A DNA stretch of 64,000 nt from Urophycis tenuis (taxonomy: Eukaryota > Chordata > Actinopteri > Gadiformes > Phycidae): positions 124,001 through 188,000 of the forward strand of contig JAXIVH010000191.1 of the NCBI GenBank assembly GCA_036785325.1, read 5' to 3'. Below are positions 21,285 through 31,956 of this stretch, piece after piece (positions within the stretch are counted from its first letter, which is position 1; every line of letters begins with the position of its first letter). The notes below the pieces were generated by a model that was not told where the DNA came from, searched no databases, and saw nothing but the letters and a program-made list of their open reading frames with translations. The position numbers were made by a program, and so were the translations under genes.

Positions 21285-22017
21285 ATGATTAGTGATAGCA
21301 GGTCTAGCCACTCAGTACACCACCCCTCATCGGGGACAGCTACCCCATCAAATCTCGTATACATTTCGTGTCACTCATCACATCCCAAGACATCGAGTGC
21401 ATTATCTGACTTTTCTTTGAATAACCCCTTAGAATTTAAGTCCAGAAAAGGCCTAGGTCTTATTCACTGGAACATTAGAACTCTACTCCATCCCCAGAAA
21501 CTAGAACATATAAAACTCCTAACTCAAGCTAATCCAGATATTGTGGTCCTCTCTGAGACATGGCTCAAGAGTAGTGTAAATGACGCTCAGGTTGCTTTAA
21601 ATTATTTTAATATTTTTAGAGCTGGAAGAGGTGGGGGAGTTGCTATTTACATTAAGTCGTGTTTTACCTCTCATACTCTTCATTCTGACTCAGTCCCTAA
21701 GTACTTTGAACTTCTTGCTCTGAAGTGTCAATATGGGTCTAAATCTGATAATACTCTAATAGTTATTGGAGTCTATAAACCACCCTCAGCCACTGCCAGA
21801 TCCTTAGATCAGATGGCTGATCTAATTTCCATGTATTCCAAATCTGAACTAATTATTCTTGGTGATTTTAATACTGACTGGTCTTCTGCTGCCTCTGACT
21901 ACATAAAGGAGGTCTCCTCTAGTCTGAATTTAACTCAACTTATCACTGAACCAACTAGGCCTAACCTCCTGAACCCATCTAAGTCATCCACTATAGATTT
22001 AATCTTCTCAAACAAAC
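21285..22017 (+). pseudogene. LINE ORF2 endonuclease domain, first part
   Basis: The frame carries the AP-endonuclease blocks LIHWNIRTL, DIVVLSETWL, RGGGVAIYIK, VIGVYKPPSA and ILGDFNTDW, then STIDLIFSNK. It stops being homologous at the gypsy insertion. The domain resumes at 24584 with DKIIASGVFD, VSDHCSIACIRDTHL. A gypsy insertion with a 5-bp target duplication explains the break. The domain is otherwise well preserved. Confidence 0.8.
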
Positions 22018-22324
22018 TGTGACACTTACGGGGTTGAGCGGAGACAAGCGCGAGACCAAGCAGCGTAAATGGTGGAACAGAGTTTTAATTAAGTGCCGGA
22101 CGAAACCGGCACAGGCGCACACAGCGAGGTGTGTGCGTTTGTCAAATCACAAAGACAAAGTACGTCCAGATACGACATACAATACACTCAATACATTACA
22201 CACGCAACCACTCACAAAGGGGAGACGGACACACGAGGTTAAGTAGGGAAACAACATTGGGAATTAGACACAGGTGGCTGCTAATGGCCACCGGGGATTC
22301 TGGGGGTTGTAGTAAGATGAATTG

Positions 22325-23370
22325 GGGTCCCCGGTCCGAGACGACGTCCTCCGGAAGGCCATAAGTCCGGAACACGTGCTGGAACATGGCCTCCGCAACC
22401 TGGAGTGCAGTGGGGAGGCGTGGGAAGGGGAGGAATCGACATTGTTTAGAGAATCTGTCGACCACCACCAAGATTACCGTTTGTCCCTCAGAGACCGGCA
22501 GGTCCGTAACGAAGTCCACGGCTATGTGGGACCACGGCCTCTGAGGGATCGGCAGGGGAAATAACCTCCCTGCCGGGAGTTGGCGTGGCGTCTTGGTGGT
22601 GGCGCAGAGGGAGCAGGACCGAACGGCCGCCTCCACGTCAGCGGCCAGGTAGGGCCACCAGAACCTCTGTGCGAGGAGGTGACCGGTCCGCGCGGCTCTA
22701 GGGTGTCCCGTGGCGGTCGATGTATCCGCCCAGACGATGACCCTGTCACGGAGTGCCAGGGGCACGTACTCCCGACCCGGGGGGCAACCAGGAGGGCCGG
22801 GCTCCTGACGCGGTGCTCGCGTGAGGTCCTCATCCAGGTCCCATTGTATGGGGCACGCGAACACGACTTCGGGGAGGATGGTAGTCGGCCCCTCCTGGAC
22901 CGAGTCGGAGTCGTACCTCCGTGACAGGGCGTCGGCTTTGGTGTTCTTGCTGCCTGGGCGATAGGAGATGGTAAACTGGAACCGCGCGAAGAAGAGGGCC
23001 CACCTGGTTTGACGCGGATTAAGCCGTTTCACTGAGCGGAGGTACTCCAGGTTGCGGTGATCGGTCAGGACCAGGAACGGATGGAGAGCCCCCTCGAGCC
23101 AGTGCCTCCATTCCTCGAGTGCCAACTTCACCGCCAATAGCTCCCGATCTCCCACGTCGTAGTTCCGCTCGGGGGCGCTGAGCTTGCGGGAAAAAAAAGC
23201 ACACGGTCTTAGTTTCTCAGGCTCCCCCGAGCGCTGAGACAGCACCGCCCCCACCCCGACCTCGGAGGCGTCCACCTCTACCACAAATGGACAGGCGGGG
23301 TCGGGAAGCCGAAGTACTGGTGCGGTGGTGAAGGTCCTCTTCAGCTTCCCAAACGCCGCCTCTCCCTCTC
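22325..23370 (-). pseudogene. Gypsy pol fragment: RNase H and truncated integrase
   Basis: Blocks in order are FTTAPVLRLPDP, EVDASEVGVGAVLSQRSG and NYDVGDRELLAVKLALEEW, then VLTDHRNLEYL and NTKADALSRR (RNase H). The integrase zinc finger part shows GHPRAARTG and CSLCATTK. The integrase core shows HIAVDFVTDLP and VSDRGPQF, after which homology stops before the catalytic Glu. The frame is open throughout. The upstream RT finger and palm are absent because sequence to the right of 23375 belongs to another element. Confidence 0.85.
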
Positions 23371-23385
23371 CCTCGCCCTTCTCCC

Positions 23386-24412
23386 CTATACTCTCCTATA
23401 CACCCCAACCTCCCTCATAAATCCCAACACAACCTTTCTTCCTTCCTTTATTCCCAAACTCTCTACCACTGCTTTAAACCCATTAACCCTCACTCCAATT
23501 CTCCTCAACTTCTCAAACATTCTTCTCCTCTCATTTCCATACCTCACACATTCACACAACACATGCTCAACAGTTTCACTCCGCCCACACTCACACAACC
23601 CACTATCATGTTTCCCCATCAACCTCAACCCCTCATTTAAACAACTATGCCCTATTCTAACCCTAGCTACTACAACCTGCTCTCTCCTACCCCCTCCCCA
23701 CCTACGTACACCCCCTACCTCTTCCTGGACCCTAAACAAATGCCGCCCCCTTCTTTCCCTACTCCACTCGTCCTGCCACTTCCTCATCACCTCCTTCCAC
23801 ACTAAACTCTTCCCCTCTCCCTTCGACAATCTAACCCTATGCTCCACCTGGCCCTTCCTAGTCGCCTCCTTTGCAGCCCTATCTGCCCTTTCATTCCCCA
23901 CTATCCCTACATGTGCCGGTACCCACATAAACCTAACCACTGTCCCTGCCCTTCCTACTCTATCATTAATTTCTAAAATCTCCCTTAACTCCTCATGACG
24001 ATACCTCCCCCCCCCATTCCTAATACTCACTAACACCCCCACTGAATCACTACAAATTAACACCTCCTTTGCCCTACTCTGCTCTACCCACCGCATTGCT
24101 AATAGGACCCCCACTAATTCCACCCCATAAATACTTAAACTATCGCTCAATCTTCTATTAATAACCACCCCCTCTTCCACTACCACAACTGCTGCCCCTG
24201 TTACCCCTCTATCTACCTCCTTAGACCCATCTGTATAAACCATCCTATACCCCCTATACTTCTCCCCAACATACCTATAAAACTCCTCTGCTAAGTCCCA
24301 CCCTCTATCCCTCCTTTTCCTATCTAGCATTTCTAAATCCACCACTGCCTCCCTAAGCACCCACCACGGTCTCTCTGGCCACACCACTATCCTCTCTACC
24401 TCTACCTGACAC
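23386..24412 (-). pseudogene. I-clade LINE ORF2 C-terminus with RNase H
   Basis: About 340 codons are open without a stop. They encode a cellular-type RNase H (MVYTDGSKEVDRGVTGAAVV, VELVGVLLAMRWVEQ, ICSDSVGVLVSIRNG, WVPAHVGIVGNERADRAAKEA). After it comes a cysteine cluster (CECGRSETVEHVLCECVRYG), the arrangement of I/Nimb-clade LINE ORF2 C-termini. Endonuclease and RT are missing, as in a 5'-truncated insertion. It is embedded between gypsy RNase H (23370) and gypsy LTR (24413) on the same strand. The apparent Met start lies in LTR sequence and is not native. Confidence 0.75.
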
Positions 24413-24583
24413 ACGAGGTTAAGTAGGGAAACAAACAAGACACAGGTGAGACACATTGGGAATTAGACACAGGTGGCTGCTAATGGCCACCGGGGATTCT
24501 GGGGGTTGTAGTGCCGGGACCGGTGATCAATAGACAGGCGACGCCGATCGAGGTAGAGGGGGAGGAGTTGGTGTGACACAAAC

Positions 24584-26100
24584 CTGACAAAATCATAGCT
24601 AGTGGAGTCTTTGACGTAGGGGTCAGCGACCACTGCTCCATAGCTTGTATCAGAGACACTCACTTAAAGAAAGCTCCTCCTCGCATTGTTTTAAACAGAA
24701 ATATGAAACAATTTAATTTAATCTGAAATCACTGATGTTACGCTATCTTTGAACTTTTTTCTTGAATCCTTTCTTTCTATTGCTAATAGCCATGCCCCCC
24801 TTAAGAAGCACAGAGTAAAGAAAAAATCCCTGGTTTTCCACTTAATTGTCCACTTTACTTTTATCCAGAAATAAAGCTTGGACCTTGGCCAGACGCACAA
24901 AATCTGCCCTCGATTGGGCCAAATTCAGGGAAATCAGAAATAAATTTACTTCTAAGGTCAGGGAAGCTAAATCAAACTACCATCTCAACTTGCTTTCCAA
25001 CTCCTATTCAAATCCTACTTTTCTGGAAAGCATTTAAATCTATCACCTACAACTCAACTGCTTCTATTCCTTCCTCTATAATGCTTGAAAATCACATACT
25101 ACAAGATCCCACTGAGATTTGTTCAGCCTTTAATAAACATTTTGCTACAGCTGGTCACATTTTTAAAGAAAAGCCAAGTGGACCTAAGGATCACCTCTGC
25201 AACCATCCTCTCAATGATGTTCAGGCTGGCACCTCACTTCCTGCTGTTAATTTTTCCTTAACCCCCTTCATGGTTAGTGAAGTCCTAAGGGCTCTTAATG
25301 GTTAGGAACCTAAGAGCTCCACTGGAGAGGACAATCTTGACCCTTTCCTATTAAAGCTATCTGCTCCACTTATTTCTGAGCTATTAGCTTATATTTTTAA
25401 TCTTTCTGTCTCTTCTGGCACATTCCCCCAAATCTGGAAAATGGCCTATGTGTCACCACTTCACAAAAATTGGGATAAAGATGTCTTAAACAACTACAGT
25501 CCTATCTCCAAACTATCCTGCCTAGCAAAAATCTTGGAGTCCTTAACTAACAACTAATTAAAATCATTTCTTTCAAATCATGCCCTATTAAACCCACACC
25601 AGTCTGGTTTCAGAGCAAAACATAGGACAATCTCTGCAGTGACCTTGGTTACCAATGACCTAGCATCTGCCCTAGACAACAAGCACCACCGTGTTAATAC
25701 AAAAACTAAAAGATGTTGGTTTTGAGTCTAACTCTAGAGCTATCTTGATGGAAGGGCTCAATGTGTAAAGTTATGACCAAATCCAACTTCCTTCCTTTAA
25801 CTAAGGGTGTCCCACAGGGATCTTTACTAGGACAAATTCTCTTCACAATTTACATAAATGATATAGCTTCCTCTCTAAACAACTGCCATGTTCACTTCTA
25901 TGATGATGACACTGTAATATACTGTGTTAGTGAGTGTCACACAAGCAATGGACAACCTGCAGCAATCTTTTAATGCATTGCAAACAGCACTAATCAAACT
26001 TAAATTAGTATTAAATGCAAACAAAACAAAATTCATGTTATTTTCAAGGGCAAGGAACATTGATAATCTGTATCTCACAACCTTAAATAACAACAAAAAT
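24584..26100 (+). pseudogene. LINE ORF2 endonuclease end plus RT, multiply broken
   Basis: The segment resumes the endonuclease (DVGVSDHCSIACI). A connector follows (FREIRNKFTSKVREAKSNY), then RT blocks: SSTGEDNLDPFLLKL, KNWDKDVLNNYSPISKL, HQSGFRAKHRTISAV and KGVPQGSLLGQILFTIYIND. The catalytic motif reads YDDDTVIY at about 25900, where YADD is usual. Stops occur at about 25304 and 25556, and frameshifts near 25700-25760 and after 25970. Confidence 0.72.
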
Positions 26101-26588
26101 TGAGCAAGTTTCTGTGTACAAGTATCTGGGCGCTTGATGACAAACTCAACTACTCCTTTCATACTGATTATCTAGTTAAACAGCAAAAGAACATCAAAAG
26201 ATTGGCCTCAATCTCAGCCTTTTGTTTTGACGCCCCTGCCTAGAACTTGGAACTCAGCCCAACAGACCCCTAAACTGAGTTCACTCATTTCCTATGGCCA
26301 GTTTAAAGTTGTAATTTCAAATCTCCCCAGCCCGGTCTGTGATTGTTTTACTTGACCCTCTTAATTGTCGCTTTTTTATGTCACTTCCATATTTATTAAA
26401 CTAACTTGCTTTTTTATTTATTTATTTACTTATGATTTCATTTATTGTATTAATATTTTTATAATTCATTTACAATTATTTGTTATAGTGGCCTGCACTG
26501 GCCTTTGTCTTTTTTTATCATGTATCTCGGCTGCATTGAAAAAGAGGACTGCCCTCAATTGAAATTAAATAAAGGTTGAATGAATGAA

Positions 26589-26828
26589 GGAGCTGTTTAA
26601 AGGCAATATCAGGACTGAGCCTGTGGTTGAAATTGCCCACCGAGTAGGCCCCGGGAATAAGACCATGATTATGAGGATGCAACATTACATGGCAAAGGAC
26701 ACTCGAGCATGGGGAGATGGAGCTCCAATTCTTCCCTGACCTAAAGTCGAATATGGCCAAGCGGAGGGCAAAGTTTGGAGAGATTCGGGAGAAGCTCAGG
26801 ACTGCGGGTGTAAAACATGGTATTATTC
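26589..26828 (+). pseudogene. L1-type ORF1 fragment, left part
   Basis: The sequence encodes FKGNIRTEPVVEIAHRVGPG and, after a shift, LQFFPDLKSNMAKRRAKF with EIREKLRTAGVKHGII. This is the RNA-binding C-terminal region of L1 ORF1p (Transposase_22 family). It is cut at 26828 by the DNA transposon. Homology resumes at 32585. Confidence 0.7.
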
Positions 26829-27577
26829 TATGGAGCTATATTTGTGCCAGAATCCTGAGCGAGCATAGATATATTCTGAGCACACAAGGAGAGATTTTGA
26901 GCACAGAAAAACATATTTTGCAAGCACATCAATTATATTTCAAAAAGAAATTACACTTGAGCAAACAAAAACATATTCTGTGTGCACAAACAGGCCGCTG
27001 CGCTCGCTCGCTCCCCCCATCCTGCTCTCGCTCAACATCTCTCGCTCTGCGCGCACAGGTTTGGTCTCTCCGCTCGCTCAGCTTGGCACACACGTTACAA
27101 ATGTGCCACAAAACCAACCAATCAGAGACCTGGCAGAAGTACGTCCTGATTGGCTGTTTGCTCTCCAATTGGATCGCTGGTTACTTTAAACCGGGAAAAA
27201 CAAAGGAGATCGCATCAGATGGGCTCGGACTGGATGAAGAGGACGTGTTTTAAAACAATTTTCGGTCAGTATTTATTATTATTATGATTATTGTCTGATG
27301 TTACAGAACTACCTTGTTAGTTTTTGTACTATAGTGTTGTAACGTTAGGGTCGCGTTGTCTGGGCTTACGTTATATCCTCTAATTTTGAGACATTAGCTG
27401 TTGTGTGACTGAAGAAGACTTTTCCTTTCTGTCATGGGCACCCTTAGATAATGTCAGGTGAACAACAACAACCACATGTAAGTTTGTGTTGCCTTTGTTT
27501 AAACACAGTGTGTCATAAAACATTTGTAAAGTTCTGTTTTCACGTTAGTTTTAACCATTGTAAGTTTGCGAACTAGC
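26829..27577 (+). repeat. Left terminal inverted repeat (749 bp)
   Basis: Nearly identical to the reverse complement of 31829-32578. It contains GC-rich CpG-bearing sequence (about 26995-27080), a CCAAT box at about 27117-27124 and an inverted CCAAT at about 27148. It also contains the first coding exon of the transposase at 27451-27477. Confidence 0.92.
27100..27200 (+). promoter_or_regulatory. Probable TIR promoter with CCAAT boxes
   Basis: The plus strand shows AACCAATCAGAG at about 27115-27126, GATTGGCTG near 27150 and CCAATTGG near 27163, downstream of a CpG-rich block. The ATG exon begins about 270 bp further on. An inverted copy precedes the second gene (about 32205-32305). Promoter function is inferred. 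Confidence 0.5.
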
Positions 27578-30572
27578 AAAACTAGCACTTACAACAGGTG
27601 ATTTCACTAATTAGCTCACCTCACTTGGCTGGGGAGTGCACGTCACATTTATACTTTTTACTTTGCCCACCTCTGCATATCTACATGACTGCATAATCAT
27701 GTATTTTTTATTCGGAGACATATATGATTGAGTCCCTCTTCCTTGCTAATCTGGGCTCTTTCTGTCCAACAGGACTTGTTGAGACAGCAGTTGATGGAGG
27801 GACTTCTTACGAAACTGCAGTCTGCCATAAACCAGCAACTGCTAAATTTGGATTATTTGGAGTTCTTGACTCGCCATCAACTCATCCTCTTTGAATCATT
27901 CTCTGAACAGATAGGCGGTGTGTCAGAAATTACCGAAGCTCTACAAGACCTCCATCATGCTGTTCAGTGGGAAAACAATGTCAGCTCTATACCCATTGTG
28001 GAACTGGAAATGGAAATTGGTCCAGGTTCTGGTCACCCCAAAATTGTAGTAGAGAGAGAAAAACTGAAAAGTCTGCTGGACACACATCTGCCAGTCTCCT
28101 GCATTGCAAAATGCCTTGGTGTTTCAAGAAGAACGCTTTACAGAAGAATGCAAGAATTTGGCTTGTCTGTAAGAGGATCATACAGCACAGTGACTGATGA
28201 AGAGCTTGATAACATTATTTCAGCTATTAAAGGTCAGATGCCAAATGCTGGTTATCGAATGGTTCAAGGACATTTGGTTTCAATGGGGCTCCGCATTCAG
28301 TGGTGGAGAATGATGGCCTCCATGCATCGTGTTGATGCTGCAGGGATCTTCTCACGGATCGTGGCACTAGGGTGTGTTGTGCGAAGAAGTTATGCTGTGC
28401 GAGGCCCTCTCTCTCTGGTCCACATTGACACGAATCACAAACTCATAAGGTAGTAAAATAGACTGTTTATGCAATTATCTACATACTGAATGTTGGAAGT
28501 AAGTGGCATATTATAAGGACAGTCATAGTTATATTCTTTTTTTCCCCTACTTTAACAGGTACAATATTGTGGTGTTCGGTGGAGTGGATGGTTATTCAAG
28601 GAAGGTAATTAATGTGTTCTTGTTCCATATGTTTGAGCTTAACTGTGCAGAATGATGTATGTGCAGTTTGTCAGTGGAAGGATGCTTTCAGATCTACTGA
28701 AAGTGTTTCTCTGTGCTAATTGAAAATAAGATTTTCATGTAGGAATGTGAAGCCCCCATTTCACAAACAGTGACTGGCTTTTTTTCTGAAATGAAACATT
28801 TTCATAGATTGATTGATTGATTCTGGAATTTTTCAGGAGGGAAAATGTGTAGATGTAATTTTAAGGAGATAATTGAAAAATGACAAATTATTCAAGGAGA
28901 TCTTCAATGTTATCAGCTAATGTAGCTTGTATTTAAATTCTAATTAGAACAAAAAATGCATTTTGTATGAAAATGTCAATATAAGCTTGCATTTCTTGCA
29001 AAGGTTAACAATTCAGATGCAGCTGGATGTATAGGTGTGTATTTCAGATCAAATTTATTTGAGTGACTGTGTGTAAAGGTGTAGGGTAGACCTATATTTC
29101 TTTTTATGGTATGATACCACACTACAAGATGTAAGCCATAAGTCTGATGGAATAGCTGAAAGCAGATGTACAATTTTCCATGTGGTTTTATTGCAGATCA
29201 TGTACTTGAATGCTGCAACAAATAACAAAGCAGCAACTGCATTCTCATTCTTCATGAGATCAACCCAGCTCCATGGCTTACCATCCAGGTATTCTGCCAA
29301 AACGAACACATACAGGGATAAATGGTTGTTTAAATTTCATATTTAAAAAAAGAAAACATGTAGAGCTTTAATTGTATCTCAAAGTTAAAGTAAACCTTGT
29401 TAGATTAATTGTTAAATTCATTATTAAAATGTATTTTCATCTTAGGGTAAGAGGGGATCAGGGTGTTGAAAATGTGGACATTGCACATTACATGTTTGCC
29501 ACACGGGGAACAGGAAGAGCAAGCTTTATCTCTGGAAAGAGCGTACACAATCAGAGGTTAGTTGTTTGTACGTCTTACAATTTTTGAATACCTAATTATT
29601 GTAATTGTTGCAGTTTTGTTGTTCAATCAAAGCACAAATTGCAGTATAAATTGAAGTCAACCAATTCAAATATCATTTTAGAATAGAGCGACTTTGGCGT
29701 GACGTCTGGGTTGCAGTCACTAGCAAGTACCATGATGTCCTTCACTCTCTGGAGGAAGATGGTCTGCTCGATATCGCTGATGTGGTACACCTCTTTGGTG
29801 TGCACTACATCTTTGTCCCTCAACTCCGGGCTGATCTTGACACCTTCATCAGAGGATGGAATAATCATCCTCTGCGGTCAGAAGGAGGTCTCACTCCCGA
29901 ACAGCTGTGGTGTATGGGACATCTACAAGATCTGGACGAAGGGGAAAGACTTGAGGTACATCATTATAAAAGGATATAAAACATGCCAGTGAGTTGGAGA
30001 AGTGTGTGGTAAGCTGATACCAATCTCATTTTCTGACAGACTTAGCAGAAGCAATTGGACTGTGGAACACACTGGCGAATATATTTCCTGACAACATGGT
30101 TATGATGTCTAATGATCTTGTCATTTGTGTAGACGATGCAGATAATTTTCACTAACAAACCATAATGCCTTTGTTGGTTGCAGTGAGTGAGAGGCACATG
30201 ACATGTTTAAAATCCTTGGCAACAGTTCAATAATAGTTTTAATTTCTATATTGAGTAAAAACATTTTTATGGAACAGTTTATTTTTATAAACAAAATACA
30301 CACAGCAGTGCAATATTTTTATAATAGTCTTGACAGTTTTTTTGGTCTTTCTGGGTCTGTAGGAACTTCAAGACCCAGACATTGACTGGGAGAGTGTCGT
30401 GCTGCAAGGGGACTCTAATGGAGCAGTTGTGGTTCCTGAAATCGCATGCCCACTGGATGACGAGGCCCTGGAGGAACTTCAGAGAACTATTGATCCTCTG
30501 GGACATTCTCAGTCACATGGTCGTGACTTGTACACACACTTTTTGCACAAGGTGTCTGACATTAGAACATGA
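27451..30572 (+). CDS. Integrase-core (DDE) transposase, seven exons, intact
   Basis: The exons are 27451-27477, 27773-28449, 28559-28604, 29197-29288, 29446-29556, 29682-29955 and 30363-30572. All introns are GT-AG and phases match, giving 1437 nt and 478 residues ending in TGA. A helix-turn-helix (CIAKCLGVSRRTLYRRM) lies near residues 116-140. The rve-type core has HID (D228), RGDQG (D285) and QRIER (E320), with 34 residues between the last two, so a full DDE triad is present. The start ATG is within the TIR. An AATAAA follows at 30662-30667. The protein should cut and rejoin the element ends. An extra small exon near 30040-30100 cannot be excluded. The architecture resembles bacterial IS3 OrfB fused to an HTH. 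Confidence 0.85.
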
Positions 30573-30795
30573 ATAGACACATTATCGGTTACAGGAACCT
30601 TGTTTTACAGACATTCTGAAGCTTTTATGTAATCACAATTATCTGTTTTGTTGAGAAAAAAAATAAAACATTTTGTCAGTCAGGCATCTTTAATGCTTAC
30701 AGAAAGTAATCAACACACCATAAGAGTTTAAAGACACCAAAAATGGGATGTGATAATCAGTAAATAAAACTTTAAACAATATTTATCTTACAAAC

Positions 30796-30891
30796 CTGTA
30801 GCCTTATGCAAGAGCCACCCTCCACACAGACCCTCCATTTTTGGAAATGTGTCAGCCTTGAAATCTTTGTTAATAATAAGGGGGGGGGGGG

Positions 30892-30923
<32 letters not shown>

Positions 30924-31956
30924 ACAGTGCACACAACTTAAGATAAAGTACAATAACTACCTTTAATGACAAGTTAAACAACTGGACTGACAGCTGTACC
31001 TCTGTGTGGTCACCATCTTCAGGAAGGCTCACCATTTGTCTCCCCATGCCCGCCTGAAGGAGTTCAAGCTCCTCTACTGGCAATGGTGTGTGGGTTGTAT
31101 TTTTTGGCACCAGGTAAAAATTGAGAGCAGTTGTCTTACTAGTTATCTTAACATGATGCTTGCTGGCAGTCAAACACCTCTTTTTACCACGGTTGAAGTT
31201 TGACTTGAAATATCCTGGAAAAGATCTGTGGATTAAAATATAAATGTGAGTTTAATAAGTGTTGTATTCAAATTCTAACTAAAAGATATATATATATTTT
31301 CTAATGTAATCACAAACCAAACTCCTGTGTGATTCAAAATGCCCATTTGAATTTACACATCTTGGCAGTAATGACGTGGACCTAACAACAAAACGTTTTG
31401 TCCCCAGTACAAATGAGAATGACGTTGTGTGGCTTCAATAACAAACCTTGTCATTTCTTGCTGCACAGCTACATTTCTATTGGCTGGGGCGGGCTGCTCT
31501 TGCTGCACAGAAACATTTCTATTGGCTGGGGCGGGCTGCTCTGTCTCCTGCCTTGTGGGCCTTGTTGAGCCGTTTGTGGCCAAAGCGTCGAGTAGCATAG
31601 ACACCAGGTTTCTGGCTGCTGACTCAACTGTACCATGACCCTAAATCAATTCATGATGTAACGTTAACATGTCTGTTCAAAGTAATTAGACATGAGAGTG
31701 GCGGCTGGCTTTAAAATGGTTGTTAGCCGCCAGTTTAGCTGGCTATGTTGCCAGCTAGCAAAATTAATTTCATCTGAAACTGTCGGATAATAGGTGTAGG
31801 CATCATCATCAAAGCACAGACCAAAATAGCTAGTTCGCAAACTTACAATGGTTAAAACTAACGTGAAAACAGAACTTTACAAATGTTTTATGACACACTG
31901 TGTTTATAACAAAGGCAACACAAACTTACATGTGGTTGTTGTTGTTCACCTGACAT
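30796..31956 (-). CDS. Accessory gene of the IS3EU-like transposon
   Basis: Exons on the minus strand are 31956-31930 (the same MSGEQQQPH start as the transposase), 31640-31447, 31225-31000 and probably 30856-30796, with GT-AG sites and matching phases. The protein reads GHGTVESAARNLVSMLLDAL, then two copies of QPAPANRNV-VQQE (a 13-residue repeat), SFPGYFKSNFNRGKKR, ELLQAGMGRQMVSLPEDGDH and FPKMEGLCGGWLLHKATG. These blocks resemble the N-terminal region of fish proteins annotated as G2/M phase-specific E3 ubiquitin ligase-like (HECT), from memory. No HECT domain is visible here. A last short exon after 30796 is uncertain (a stop-bearing candidate at about 30644-30606). Function unknown. Confidence 0.6.
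30882..30922. repeat. Poly-G and (GA)n simple repeat
   Basis: A G run followed by about ten GA dinucleotides lies inside the intron between the last two proposed exons of the accessory gene. Confidence 0.9.

Larger units (their letters stand above)
22018..24578 (-). mobile_element. Rearranged Ty3/gypsy element with 5-bp target duplication
   Basis: The element ends TGTGACAC at 22018 and GTGTGACA at 24578, inverted termini of LTR type. It is flanked by CAAAC at 22013-22017 and 24579-24583. Partial LTRs remain: about 22018-22313 (3' LTR on the minus strand) and about 24413-24578 (5' LTR). They share the block around CTGCTAATGGCCACCGGGGA. Between them lie the RNase H-integrase part of pol and an I-clade LINE RNase H segment. 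Gag, protease and most of RT are missing. The integrase is fused directly to LTR sequence near 22320. Confidence 0.82.
20220..26588 (+). mobile_element. LINE with esterase-type ORF1 and EN-RT ORF2, split by two insertions
   Basis: This plus-strand non-LTR element resembles the CR1/L2 group. ORF1 remnants occupy 20290-20406 and 20936-21170. The endonuclease is at 21285-22017 and continues at 24584 after a gypsy insertion. The RT spans about 25080-26100. The 3' end at 26560-26588 reads AAATAAAGGTTGAATGAATG. The two interruptions are a LINE tail (20407-20935, 10-bp duplication) and a gypsy element (22018-24578, 5-bp duplication). Across both duplications the reading frame resumes cleanly. Confidence 0.78.
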
